A stretch of 36,006 nt of DNA from Actinomycetes bacterium. Its GTDB lineage: Bacteria; Actinomycetota; CALGFH01. Shown here piece after piece: positions 11,983 to 20,466 of the stretch. How positions within the stretch are numbered: the first letter of the stretch is position 1; each line of letters starts with the position of its first letter. Below the pieces are notes generated by a model, which was not told the DNA's origin, made no database searches, and saw only the letters and a program-made list of their open reading frames with translations. Both the position numbers and the translations under genes were made by a program. The stretch spans positions 1 through 36,006 of the forward strand of contig DASYUT010000277.1 of NCBI GenBank assembly GCA_036000965.1, given 5' to 3'.

Positions 11983-13190
11983 ATTCGACAGTCGAGCTGT
12001 TCCACATCTTCCGGGACTCCCTGTATCACGTCCTCAAGTTCTTTCAGCACCTGGTCGAGCCCGCCCTTGGCAGCCAGAGCTACTGGTTCTCGATCGTGAT
12101 GCTCACGATCGCGGTCCGGGTCCTCCTGATCCCCCTGACGGTCAAGCAGGTGCGCTCGACCCGGGCCATGCAGGAGCTGCAACCCGAGCTCAAGAAGCTG
12201 CAGACCAAGCACAAGAACGACCGGCAGAAGCTGAACGAGGAAATGATGGCGCTCTACCGGGAGCGCGGGTTCAACCCGATGGCGGGTTGCTGGCCCCTCG
12301 TGGCTCAGATGCCGTTCTTCTTCGCCCTGTACCACGTGATCTACAGCAAGAACATCGCGGGCGAACCGAACATCCTCCGGGGCGCCTCCTTCTTTGGCAT
12401 CCCGCTCTCCGAGCAGTGGAGCAGGCTGCCCACCTGGGCCGACAAGCTGGCCTCGCCAGAGGGTCTGGTCATCCTCGTCCTCATCCTCGCGATGTCGGCC
12501 ACCACCTACATCTCGCAGCGCCAGCTCATGGCGAGGCAGGGCTCCCAGGTCAACCCGCAGCAGCAGATGCTCATGCGAATCCTGCCGCTGACCTTCCTGG
12601 TCTTCGCGATCAACGTGCCCCTCGCGATCATCATCTACTGGGTGACAACCAACCTGTGGAGCATGGGCCAGCAGTACTTCCTGTTGAAGAACGCTCCCGT
12701 CCCCGCTGGCGCCGGCACCAGCGCCAGCGCGCCGGCACCAGCAGTGGCGGGCGACGGCGAGGCGGGCAGGAAGGGGTTCGGCCCGTTCAGCTTGTTCCGG
12801 AGCTTGACGCAGCAGTCGTCCGAACCTCCGTCGACCAACGGGCGCAGCAGCCCGAAGACAGTGGAGGGCAAGGCAGCGAGCAAGCCGGCTCCCAAGGGCG
12901 GTCCGGCTCCCAAGGGCGGTCCGGCTCCCAAGGGCGGTCCGGCTCCCAAGGGCGGTCCGGCTCCCAAGGGCGGTGCCGCTCCCAAGGGCGGTGCCGGCAG
13001 TAAGGGGCCGCAGGCTGGAAACGCCCGCAAGGCGGATGCGAGCGGCACAGAGAAGAAGGGTGGGCAGGTGAAGCCGAGCCAGCAGCCCGGGCAACCGAGA
13101 ACAGCCGGCGGCCGGAAGCCGGCGCCTGGCTCCGGTGGCCGTCCGACTGGAAAGGGTAAGCCGAGTGGACAGCGCCGAAGCAAGCGCTAG
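11979..13190 (+). CDS. yidC: membrane protein insertase YidC/Oxa1 with repetitive tail
   Basis: A 403-residue inner-membrane insertase. The N-terminal helix region is followed by the hydrophilic-groove segment [22 protein letters not shown] with its conserved Arg, the coiled C1 loop ([21 protein letters not shown]), then [20 protein letters not shown] and further helices ending near [18 protein letters not shown]. From about residue 240 the protein is cytoplasmic and low in complexity, with PAPKGG repeats and a basic end (QRRSKR), in line with ribosome contact by the YidC tail. It starts at GTG 11979, overlapping yidD, and its end overlaps the jag start at 13165. Confidence 0.96.
   Translation: MNSTVELFHIFRDSLYHVLKFFQHLVEPALGSQSYWFSIVMLTIAVRVLLIPLTVKQVRSTRAMQELQPELKKLQTKHKNDRQKLNEEMMALYRERGFNPMAGCWPLVAQMPFFFALYHVIYSKNIAGEPNILRGASFFGIPLSEQWSRLPTWADKLASPEGLVILVLILAMSATTYISQRQLMARQGSQVNPQQQMLMRILPLTFLVFAINVPLAIIIYWVTTNLWSMGQQYFLLKNAPVPAGAGTSASAPAPAVAGDGEAGRKGFGPFSLFRSLTQQSSEPPSTNGRSSPKTVEGKAASKPAPKGGPAPKGGPAPKGGPAPKGGPAPKGGAAPKGGAGSKGPQAGNARKADASGTEKKGGQVKPSQQPGQPRTAGGRKPAPGSGGRPTGKGKPSGQRRSKR
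12885..12992 (+). repeat. six tandem 18-nt repeats in yidC
   Basis: Six head-to-tail units of CCGGCTCCCAAGGGCGGT; the last is varied (GCCGCT...). They encode PAPKGG five times and AAPKGG once. The first five copies are identical, so they arose or were homogenised recently. Confidence 0.95.
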
Positions 13191-13920
13191 AACACTTGAG
13201 GCGGCGATTGCCGCGGCAGCCGACCAGCTCGGGCTTCGGCGCGACCAAGTCGACGTGGAGGTCCTTCAGGAGGCCGTCCCTTCGACCTTCGGGACGATCG
13301 GGCAGCCTGCACGGGTTCGGGTGACTGTGCGAGAGCCCTCTTCGAACGGCTCGACCCTGGACGATATCGAGCCGCAGGTGGTTCCCACCGCGACCATCCC
13401 CACTGCGACCCTCCGCCCTGCGGTGCCCCGAGAGCGCCCGCCCATGGTGCAGGACGCCGAGGCGATCGCTGCCGACACCGAGATCGCCGGGGATTTCGTC
13501 GAGGGATTCCTTGACGCGCTCGACCTTGACGGCGACATCAACACCTGGGTCGACGGCAACGGTGGGAACGTCAATGTCGAGGGACCTGACCTTGAGCTGC
13601 TGATCGGGCCAGATGGGGAGACACTCATCGCCCTCCAAGAGCTGACCCGGCTCGCCGTCTTGCGCCAGACGCAGCGCCGCGTGCGGATCATGGTGGACGT
13701 TGACGGCTACCGAGCCCGCCGCCAAGAGGAGCTTACAGCGATGTCGAAGGCGACGGCGGAGCGGGTGATCCAGACGGGACGTCCCGAGCGTCTACGACCG
13801 ATGACGCCGTATGAGCGCAAGATCGTCCATGACGCCGTGGCGATGGTGGACGGCGCCAACACCGAGAGCGTGGGCGAGGAGCCAGAGCGCTCTGTGATCA
13901 TCCGCCCAGCGGTGTCGTAG
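13165..13920 (+). CDS. jag: Jag/KhpB RNA-binding protein
   Basis: A 251-residue protein with an N-terminal Jag_N domain (residues 1-55), a low-complexity linker, a KH domain (about 105-185, GxxG as IGPDGETL) and a C-terminal R3H-type segment (RPERLRPMTPYERKIVHDAV). KhpB proteins bind RNA and influence cell division and envelope synthesis. GTG 13165 is chosen: AAGGG lies about 9 nt upstream and the Jag_N sequence [17 protein letters not shown] starts there. It overlaps the end of yidC by 26 nt. Confidence 0.9.
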   Translation: MDSAEASARTLEAAIAAAADQLGLRRDQVDVEVLQEAVPSTFGTIGQPARVRVTVREPSSNGSTLDDIEPQVVPTATIPTATLRPAVPRERPPMVQDAEAIAADTEIAGDFVEGFLDALDLDGDINTWVDGNGGNVNVEGPDLELLIGPDGETLIALQELTRLAVLRQTQRRVRIMVDVDGYRARRQEELTAMSKATAERVIQTGRPERLRPMTPYERKIVHDAVAMVDGANTESVGEEPERSVIIRPAVS

Positions 13921-13923
13921 ACA

Positions 13924-13937
13924 GTTTCACGTGAAAC
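13924..13937. promoter_or_regulatory. parS: parS site between jag and rsmG
   Basis: GTTTCACGTGAAAC, a perfect match to the 14-bp core of the ParB-binding site, fills the 17-nt gap between the jag stop and the rsmG ATG. Bound ParB would cover the rsmG ribosome-binding region. Confidence 0.95.
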
Positions 13938-14645
13938 ATGTCTTCGCCTGAATCCCGGCTGGGTCGAGACGCCGGCGGTTCGATCATCGACGCGCTCGAA
14001 GCTGCTTACCATGAGGCAATCGAGTTCGGCTTCCTGGGTCCCCGCGAAGGCACACGGCTTCGCGAGCGCCACATCGACGACGCGCTCGGCTTGGCGCGGC
14101 TCCGAGTGCCAGGCGCCGGAGAGCGCTGGGTGGATCTTGGCTCGGGTGCAGGCCTGCCCGGCCTCCCCCTGGCAGCAAGCTTCCCGAACACGGCATTCAC
14201 CCTCGTCGACGCGCAGCAGCGACGGCTGGACTGGGTTGGCAGGACGGCAGCGAGGCTCGGGATAACGAACGTCACGACGGTCCACAGCCGGCTCGAAGAC
14301 TTCGCTCATAGCCCGGAGCGAGAGCAGTTCGATGTCGCCACGGCTCGCGCGCTCGGCCCCCTCTCCGTCGTGGCTGAACTCGGTCTCCCGCTGCTGCGAG
14401 TCGGTGGTCTGCTGATCGTGCCTCGCGGCCAGCCAACCGAACCCGAGCTGCGCCATGCTGCTGCGGCATGCGACTTCCTTGGCGGCAAGCTCGAAGGGGT
14501 TTTCCCCAACCCGGCAGCGCCGATTGACCCTGTCGGGTTTGTCGTTATGATGGCCAAGACCGCTTCGACCTCTCCCCGCTTCCCCCGCAGGCCTGGTGCG
14601 CCGGCGCGGAACCCTCTGGGTCAGCGGCGTCCGAAGGCCAGATGA
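13938..14645 (+). CDS. rsmG: 16S rRNA (guanine-527-N7) methyltransferase
   Basis: A 235-residue SAM-dependent methyltransferase that modifies G527 of 16S rRNA. Motif I WVDLGSGAGLPGLPLA lies at residues 64-79, and motif II-like FTLVDAQQRRLDWV and FDVATARALGPLSVV follow. The N-terminal HIDDALGLARL is typical of GidB proteins. The ATG 13938 overlaps the last base of the flanking parS consensus, and there is no good Shine-Dalgarno sequence because parS occupies that place. The C-terminal 25 residues are basic and disordered. Confidence 0.95.
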   Translation: MSSPESRLGRDAGGSIIDALEAAYHEAIEFGFLGPREGTRLRERHIDDALGLARLRVPGAGERWVDLGSGAGLPGLPLAASFPNTAFTLVDAQQRRLDWVGRTAARLGITNVTTVHSRLEDFAHSPEREQFDVATARALGPLSVVAELGLPLLRVGGLLIVPRGQPTEPELRHAAAACDFLGGKLEGVFPNPAAPIDPVGFVVMMAKTASTSPRFPRRPGAPARNPLGQRRPKAR

Positions 14646-14802
14646 CCAGAGGCGGCTTCGGCCGTGTGGCAGGTGGAGAGGACAAGACGACCATGCTGAA
14701 GAGCTGAGGCCATTACCGGCTACGGGTGCAGCGGCAGGTGGTGCAGTGATCAGACGCTGACCTTCCCGGTGGCTCAGCGCCTCTGCTGCGTCCCACAAGA
14801 TT

Positions 14803-14811
14803 GAAGGGAGG
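14803..14811 (+). promoter_or_regulatory. strong Shine-Dalgarno for the TTG start of long parA
   Basis: GAAGGGAGG ends 8 nt before TTG 14820. This near-perfect complement to the 16S rRNA end is the main reason for accepting the distant start of the 1460-codon parA frame. Confidence 0.7.
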
Positions 14812-14819
14812 CGAGACCA

Positions 14820-17800
14820 TTGGGGGAGAAGCGCGACAATGGTCCAGCCGACTCCCATCGGGCCCCCGGCGCGTTGTTCGGACGTGTGCGAGCCGCACTG
14901 AAGAGAATCCAGCGACCTCTGGACCAGCCGGAGGCCCCGGAAGGCGCTCCTCCCCGAGAGGCTGCCGCTTCATCTGGGCTTCGCTGGGGTGCCGGCGAGC
15001 CGCCCGAAGTAAGCACCGCCCCAGCAGATGAAGTCACGTCCGCGGCAGCGTCGGCCACTCCACTCGCTGACGTGCCGGCCATGAGCTTCGAGCCAGTGCC
15101 GGCCCCGCCGCTGGCGGAGGGCGTGCCGCCGGAGTCCTTGCCGCCGGAGTCCTTGCCACCGGAGTCCTTGCCACCGGAGTCCTTGCCGGTGGTGCCGGAG
15201 TCGGATCCGCCATGGGAGCTGTCGTGGGTTCCGCCTGGCGGGGTGGAATCGATGGTGCCGCCGGAGACGGATGCGGCCCCGGTGCCGGTGTGGGCTCCGT
15301 CCGGGGGAGTGGTGCCGGTGGAGCTGGAACCAGTCGCGCTAGCTGGGTCGGTCCCGATATCGCAGACGGAGTATGTGCCGCCGGAGGCGATCCAGGTCAG
15401 ACCGGGTGAAGCCGTGCCAGTCGAAGCAGTCGAGCCTGGGCGACCGGCTGTGGCGGGGCCGTCCGAGCTTGGGCCGGTCCAGCCGTCCGGGCTGGAAGTG
15501 GGGCCGTCCGAGAAGGTGTCGTTCGAGCCGGGACCGGTCCCCTCGCCTGCTGGCGGGCTGTCCGGGCCTGAGCTGTCCGGGCCTGCGGCAGGCATGAGAT
15601 TCGGGTCGGTGTCCTCGTTGCCGTCTGAGCCGGCTCTGGTCCCGCCGTCTACGAGTCCAACGCCGGAGCCGATGTGGGCGACGCCTGCGGCGGTGCTGCC
15701 AGTCGACCCGTCGGAATCGTTGTCAGTGGTGGGGATGCAGGCCGGGGAGCTGCCGGACCCACGGTCGGTGGTGCCCCTGGACGTGCTTCTGCAGTCAGGC
15801 CCGGTGCCTCTGGAGTGGAGCTCGGTGGTCCCGCTTGATTCGGTTTCGGTGACCCGGGAAGGAGCTGTGCCGTCCGACGCGGTATCGGTGGCACCGGAGT
15901 CGACGTGGGTCGCGCCTCCACGGGCGGCACCGGTGATTCAGGCCGGGGATGTGCGGCCCGAGTCGGGTTCGGTATTGCCTCCGGACTCCGGTTCGGCGGT
16001 GTCTCGTGAGTTGGCTCCGGTGGTGCAGCCTGGGGAGGTGCCGCCCGAGCCGGGCGTGGTGACCCGGGACCTCGGTTTGGTGGAGTCTCGTGAGTCGGGC
16101 TCCGTTGAGTCTCGTGAGTCGGGCTCAGTGATGCAGCCTGGGGAGGTCCCGCAGGAACTGGGATTCGTGGTGTCACCGGAGTCGATTTCGATCGATCTAC
16201 CGGAGCCGGGGCAGGTTGTCCCGCCTGGGCCAGGACCAGTGACGCAGGAGAGGGATGTGGCGCCGGAGTCGGGCTCGTTGGTGCCTCGTGAGTCGGGTTC
16301 GGTCGTGGTGCCTCGTTCGGTGCCGGTGATCCATGGAGCGGTGCCTCCGGAGCCAGTGTCAGCGGTGCCATCGGAGCCGAGTTCGGTCGACGCACCGGAG
16401 TTGGGCTGGGTTGTGCTACCGCGACCGGTGCCGGTGACGCAGCGGGGAGTGGTGCTGCCCGAGCCATTGGGATCCCCGGGATCCGCCTCGCTGGTGCCGC
16501 CTGCGGGAGCCGCGGTCGCAGGGGTCGAACCCGAGCCCTCGCCGTCGACCCGGTCGTCAGCGCCTGCGGGATGGTCGGGAGGTCTGAGAGCTCCGATCCG
16601 CTCATCGAGAACGGAATCGACGTCGATCTCTGTCGACCCTTCGGGGCGTTCCCCATACGGCACTGAGGAACCGCCACCGCGAGCTGGAGGAGACGCAGAG
16701 AGCGCACTCGACGGCAGGTCGCCATTCGACAACAGGCAGGTAGCCGCCCAATCCTTGGATCCGGCCTTGTCCACCGGTGATCACGACCCACGGTATTCGT
16801 CGGCACCCGACCAGCCCGATGACGGGCAACGTCCTCCGCTGGTGCTGCCACCGAGCGCTGGTGCGTGGCCGAGCTCCGACGAGGTTCCGGACAGGGAAGG
16901 CTCCGAGAGGGGATCTACGACTCCAAGGACGCGCTCTGAGCGGCGCGACCAGAGCGGTGTAGGGTTCCTGACCCCCGAGGCCGGGGAGGACGCCGGTACG
17001 GCAGCTCCGGTACCTGGCAAGAGCGGAGATACGGTTGGGCCGAGTCTGCTGGACGTCGACGAGCAGCAACCGGCCCGCAGTCTGCCGATCAACCAGCACG
17101 ACCAAGGCGTCAGCTTGCTCGGATCGGTGAACGGCGCTGCTCTCGAGTCAGGCTCCCGCTGCGAAGTCGGAGGGCGCGAGCATGACGGGCCGCCGGACAC
17201 CATCCCAGCAACAGGGTTCGATCTCCAAGGAGAACGGTCCGAGCGGACTCGCCCTGGGCTAGACGCAGCCGAAACCACGACTCGATCGTCCAAGATAGGC
17301 GGAACGACGGACCAGGCGCACGACACCGTCGACCACGAGGTGCTCAGGGCTGCGGTCAGGTCGCTCGGTGAGCAGGCCGCCGAGCTTCGGCCGCTCCTGC
17401 GTGGGCAGGCCGAGGCGTCACCGTTGCCGGACAGGGCGGTGAATGGGCCCAGCGATCCGGCACCGTTGCCACCTTCGTTGGGTTCGACCGATCACCCCAC
17501 CACCGAGGGCACCTACCCTCCGGCCTCGCCTGATGGGCCGCATCCTGCCGAGGCGCAGGAGGCGGAGCGTCCCTCTCGGCAAGGACATGTGGGTGGCTCA
17601 TCCGGCCGGGCCGTTCCGCTGGAGGACGTCATTCGGTTTGCCGGAGCGTTGGCCGCCGCACAAGGCGCTGGGTTCGCGTCGCGGAGCCCTACGGGGACAG
17701 AGGACACGTCTCCCAGCGAGCCCGAGATGAGCCGCGATCAGCGATCGAGCGTCGGTGACCAATCCACGGCAGCGGACGCAGGAGGTCCGGATGCGGCGCC

Positions 17801-19202
17801 TGACCCACCCACTCCCGATGCCGCGCTCACGCGACCCCAAGTGCCGGCTGATCGTGGGCGTGGAGAGCCAGCGGGGAGATCGACCCGAGGGGTACAGCCA
17901 GAAGGCGATTCCGTGGAGATCGCCGTAATCAACTCAGAATCGGCATTGCGACCTAGCGCGAATGACGCTCCGAGCGTCAGCATGGCCCCCGTTGCGAGGG
18001 ACCCCGATCCACGGGAGGACGAGGCTGCGCGCCAGCGACGGGGGCCAGCCCACGATGTTTCACGTGAAACCATGACGGGGCACCAAGGCGTGCTCGATGT
18101 AGGCGAGGAAGTATGTATGGAAGATGAAGCTGCGATCGCGGTTCGAGAGGCAGCCTTACGAGCGGCCGCGGAGGTTCGAGCGGAGGTTCCAGCGGATGCT
18201 GAAGCGCCACCTCCCGACAGATCCCCGGCTCCGCGCGGCTCCGGCTCTGTTTCACGTGAAACCAGAGAAGGAGCATCTGGAGCCTCCCACGTTCCACCGT
18301 CGCAAGCCTCTCTGGGGCATACGGATGCATCGGTCATGGTGGACAACGACGCAGCAGCGCGGGAGGCGCGTGTGACCTTCCGCGTCAGACCGCGGCACGA
18401 CCCCGGAGCACAGCGCGTCATGGCCGTGGCCAACCAGAAGGGTGGGGTCGGCAAGTCCACGACCGCAGTGAACATCGCTGCGTACCTCGCCATTGCTGGT
18501 GCGCGCGTGCTCATCGTCGACTTGGACCCTCAGGGCAACGCCTCAACGGGGCTGGGACTCGATCATCGTCGTATCGAGCGTTCGGTGTACGACGTCCTGA
18601 CGGGTGATGTGGACGCGGTAGCCGCCATCAGAGCAACGGCGGTGCCAAGCCTGGACGTGCTGCCCAGCACGATCGACCTGGCCGGAGCCGAGGTCGAACT
18701 GGTGAGCGCGATCTCTCGCGAGGGCCGGCTCCGGAAGGCGCTGACCACGGTCCGCTACGTGTATGACGTGATCATCATCGACTGTCCGCCCTCGCTCGGA
18801 CTCCTCACCGTGAACGCGCTGGCAGCGGCTGACGAGCTCCTGATCCCGATCCAGTGTGAGTACTACGCCTTGGAGGGACTGGGCCAGTTGCTCAGGAACG
18901 TCGATCTGGTCCGCGCGAACCTCAACCCTGAGCTCCGGATAGGTGGCATCGTGCTCACGATGTATGACGGCCGGACCCGCCTTGCCGAACAGGTCGTCCA
19001 CGAGGTTCGTAAGCACTTCAGCGACATCGTGTACCGGACGGTTGTACCCCGCAGTGTCCGCCTCTCGGAAGCGCCTGGGTACGGCGTGCCGATCGCGCTC
19101 TACGATCCGCTGTCGCGCGGCGGGATTGCCTATCGAGATTTGACCCTCGAGTTTGCGGCGCGAGCGGGCTTGCTCGTGTCCACCGTAGAAGGAGCTAGCT
19201 GA
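14820..19202 (+). CDS. parA: chromosome-partitioning ATPase ParA with a very long disordered N-terminal extension
   Basis: The C-terminal 270 residues are an ordinary ParA: deviant Walker A KGGVGKST (N1205 begins NQKGGVGKST), VLIVDLDPQGNAST, the Walker B-like VIIIDCPPSLGLLT and the Arg-rich C-terminal segment RSVRLSEAPGYG. Before it the same frame is open for about 1190 codons, encoding Pro/Ser/Glu/Val-rich sequence with recurring PPES, ESGSV and VPP motifs, two possible short helices (VLRAAVRSLGEQAAELRPLL and LEDVIRFAGALAAAQGA), and two VSRET segments that are parS sites in DNA. ParA proteins are usually 260-370 residues. TTG 14820 has a strong Shine-Dalgarno. ATG 18117 (GAGGAA 6 nt upstream) could give a 361-residue form. 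It overlaps parB by one base (TGATG). ParA is certain; whether the extension is made is likely but unproven. Confidence 0.88.
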   Translation: MGEKRDNGPADSHRAPGALFGRVRAALKRIQRPLDQPEAPEGAPPREAAASSGLRWGAGEPPEVSTAPADEVTSAAASATPLADVPAMSFEPVPAPPLAEGVPPESLPPESLPPESLPPESLPVVPESDPPWELSWVPPGGVESMVPPETDAAPVPVWAPSGGVVPVELEPVALAGSVPISQTEYVPPEAIQVRPGEAVPVEAVEPGRPAVAGPSELGPVQPSGLEVGPSEKVSFEPGPVPSPAGGLSGPELSGPAAGMRFGSVSSLPSEPALVPPSTSPTPEPMWATPAAVLPVDPSESLSVVGMQAGELPDPRSVVPLDVLLQSGPVPLEWSSVVPLDSVSVTREGAVPSDAVSVAPESTWVAPPRAAPVIQAGDVRPESGSVLPPDSGSAVSRELAPVVQPGEVPPEPGVVTRDLGLVESRESGSVESRESGSVMQPGEVPQELGFVVSPESISIDLPEPGQVVPPGPGPVTQERDVAPESGSLVPRESGSVVVPRSVPVIHGAVPPEPVSAVPSEPSSVDAPELGWVVLPRPVPVTQRGVVLPEPLGSPGSASLVPPAGAAVAGVEPEPSPSTRSSAPAGWSGGLRAPIRSSRTESTSISVDPSGRSPYGTEEPPPRAGGDAESALDGRSPFDNRQVAAQSLDPALSTGDHDPRYSSAPDQPDDGQRPPLVLPPSAGAWPSSDEVPDREGSERGSTTPRTRSERRDQSGVGFLTPEAGEDAGTAAPVPGKSGDTVGPSLLDVDEQQPARSLPINQHDQGVSLLGSVNGAALESGSRCEVGGREHDGPPDTIPATGFDLQGERSERTRPGLDAAETTTRSSKIGGTTDQAHDTVDHEVLRAAVRSLGEQAAELRPLLRGQAEASPLPDRAVNGPSDPAPLPPSLGSTDHPTTEGTYPPASPDGPHPAEAQEAERPSRQGHVGGSSGRAVPLEDVIRFAGALAAAQGAGFASRSPTGTEDTSPSEPEMSRDQRSSVGDQSTAADAGGPDAAPDPPTPDAALTRPQVPADRGRGEPAGRSTRGVQPEGDSVEIAVINSESALRPSANDAPSVSMAPVARDPDPREDEAARQRRGPAHDVSRETMTGHQGVLDVGEEVCMEDEAAIAVREAALRAAAEVRAEVPADAEAPPPDRSPAPRGSGSVSRETREGASGASHVPPSQASLGHTDASVMVDNDAAAREARVTFRVRPRHDPGAQRVMAVANQKGGVGKSTTAVNIAAYLAIAGARVLIVDLDPQGNASTGLGLDHRRIERSVYDVLTGDVDAVAAIRATAVPSLDVLPSTIDLAGAEVELVSAISREGRLRKALTTVRYVYDVIIIDCPPSLGLLTVNALAAADELLIPIQCEYYALEGLGQLLRNVDLVRANLNPELRIGGIVLTMYDGRTRLAEQVVHEVRKHFSDIVYRTVVPRSVRLSEAPGYGVPIALYDPLSRGGIAYRDLTLEFAARAGLLVSTVEGAS
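15129..15188 (+). repeat. four tandem 15-nt repeats in the parA extension
   Basis: Units CCGGAGTCCTTGCCR at 15129, 15144, 15159 and 15174 encode PESLP four times. Further on, the phrase encoding ESRESGS is duplicated around 16084-16130. This shows expansion by in-frame slippage. Confidence 0.95.
18057..18070. promoter_or_regulatory. parS: parS site within parA, first copy
   Basis: GTTTCACGTGAAAC, with T before it and C after, lies in the parA frame and is read as V-S-R-E-T. It is upstream of the possible internal start at 18117. Confidence 0.95.
18105..18119 (+). promoter_or_regulatory. possible internal translation start of parA
   Basis: GAGGAA (18105-18110) is followed 6 nt later by ATG 18117 in the parA frame. 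The resulting protein would begin MEDEAAIAVREAAL and have 361 residues, close to usual actinobacterial ParA length. Confidence 0.4.
18249..18262. promoter_or_regulatory. parS: parS site within parA, second copy
   Basis: GTTTCACGTGAAAC again, preceded by T, read as V-S-R-E-T in parA. It lies 192 nt after the previous site, between the possible internal start and the ATPase domain. Confidence 0.95.
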
Positions 19203-20224
19203 TGCGACGGCGAGTCGGTGGCCTCGGTCGTGGCCTTGAAGCACTGATCCCGCCCTCGTCCTCCGACGAGCAACAGGCCGAGCGCGGCTGGGCCGATGGG
19301 CGGACCGGCGACGTCGGCACGCTAGAGACCGAGCAGCGTTCCCCGATGGCGCCACCGTTCTTCGAGGTGCCGCTGGACAAGGTGGATCCCAACCCCCGGC
19401 AGCCGCGTGGGAGCTTCGACGGGGAAGCAATGGAGGAGCTCGCCGCGAGCATCGGAGCGGTGGGCGTCCTCCAGCCGATCGTTGTCCGCCCGAACGGTGA
19501 CCGGTACCAGATCGTCATGGGGGAGCGCCGGGTGCGTGCGGCCAAGCAGGCCGGCCTCAGCACGATCCCAGCAGTCGTTCGGGTCACCGAGGATCACTTC
19601 CTACTTCGTGACGCACTCCTCGAGAACGTTCATCGGGAAGACCTCAACCCCTTGGAGGAGGCCGCTGCTTACGAGCAACTACTCAGCGACTTCTCGGTCA
19701 CGCACGAGCAGCTGGCCAACCGGATCGGTCGGAGCCGCTCAGCAATCTCGAACGCAGTCCGCCTCCTCAGGCTGCCGGGGAGCGTCCAGCGGCGCATCGC
19801 GGCAGGGACGCTCTCGGCCGGCCACGCCCGCGCGGTGGTCTCCCTGCCAGACCCTGAGCTGCAGGAGCGACTGGCGGACCGGATCGTGGCGGAGGGCTTG
19901 ACCGTCCGTATGGCAGAGGAGTGGGCGCAGCGGATGCAGTTGGGTCACGCGCTGGACCCCGATGCTCAGCAACGGCGTCCGCGCCCCACGGTTCAGGCCC
20001 CGGGCATGGTGGACTTGGCCGAACGGCTCTCCGACCGGCTGGAGACCCGTGTCCGCGTGCAACTCGGAAAGCGCAAGGGCAAGGTGCTGATCGAGTTCGC
20101 CACCTTGGACGATCTGCAGCGGATCTGCGATGCCATCGGGCTGGACACAAGAGCTGCCCGCCAGACCGTCGGCGAGGAGCCCGAACCAGCGCCTGAGCAG
20201 CAGCCCACACCGCGGGCCGTCTGA
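19202..20224 (+). CDS. parB: chromosome-partitioning protein ParB (CTPase)
   Basis: A 340-residue parS-binding CTP-dependent clamp. The N-terminus RRRVGGLGRGLEALIP is the usual ParA-contacting segment. The CTPase domain includes NPRQPR (64-69), GERRVRAAK (107-115) and ENVHREDLNPLEEA (141-154). A helix-turn-helix lies around 167-188 (EQLANRIGRSRSAISNAVRLL). The C-terminal part (FATLDDLQRICDAIGL) is the dimerisation region. ATG 19202 overlaps the parA TGA by one base. Its targets are presumably the four parS sites in this window. Confidence 0.97.
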   Translation: MRRRVGGLGRGLEALIPPSSSDEQQAERGWADGRTGDVGTLETEQRSPMAPPFFEVPLDKVDPNPRQPRGSFDGEAMEELAASIGAVGVLQPIVVRPNGDRYQIVMGERRVRAAKQAGLSTIPAVVRVTEDHFLLRDALLENVHREDLNPLEEAAAYEQLLSDFSVTHEQLANRIGRSRSAISNAVRLLRLPGSVQRRIAAGTLSAGHARAVVSLPDPELQERLADRIVAEGLTVRMAEEWAQRMQLGHALDPDAQQRRPRPTVQAPGMVDLAERLSDRLETRVRVQLGKRKGKVLIEFATLDDLQRICDAIGLDTRAARQTVGEEPEPAPEQQPTPRAV

Positions 20225-20242
20225 CCCACACCGGGCTGGTCC

Positions 20243-20265
20243 GCGCGGAGCCACTGAGCCCGCGC
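20243..20265 (+). terminator. GC hairpin downstream of parB
   Basis: GCGCGG and CCGCGC form a 6-bp stem around an 11-nt loop, 18 nt after the parB stop, in the gap between convergent parB and ddl. No U-tract follows. Confidence 0.3.
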
Positions 20266-20466
20266 GTGGGCAACCGGGTGGCACCCTGCGTACGCGCATG
20301 CTGGCCGTCTGGCAAGCGTGGTGGCCTCGACCAACTCCCCGCTCGGCTCCTCGGCCAGCACCCCAGTCCCTCTGCCAGCCCCCACCCTGGTGGCGTGCCA
20401 GCACACCCAGCACCTTCCGCAAGGGTGAGCGTGACTTATGGTTCAGCCACGGGCGCGACCCATGAC

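Noticed and set aside
15649-16851. Minus-strand frames (400 and 278 codons) opposite the parA extension
   Set aside because: Considered because the extension itself is low in complexity. The plus frame has a strong ribosome-binding site and joins ParA; the minus frames have no such support.
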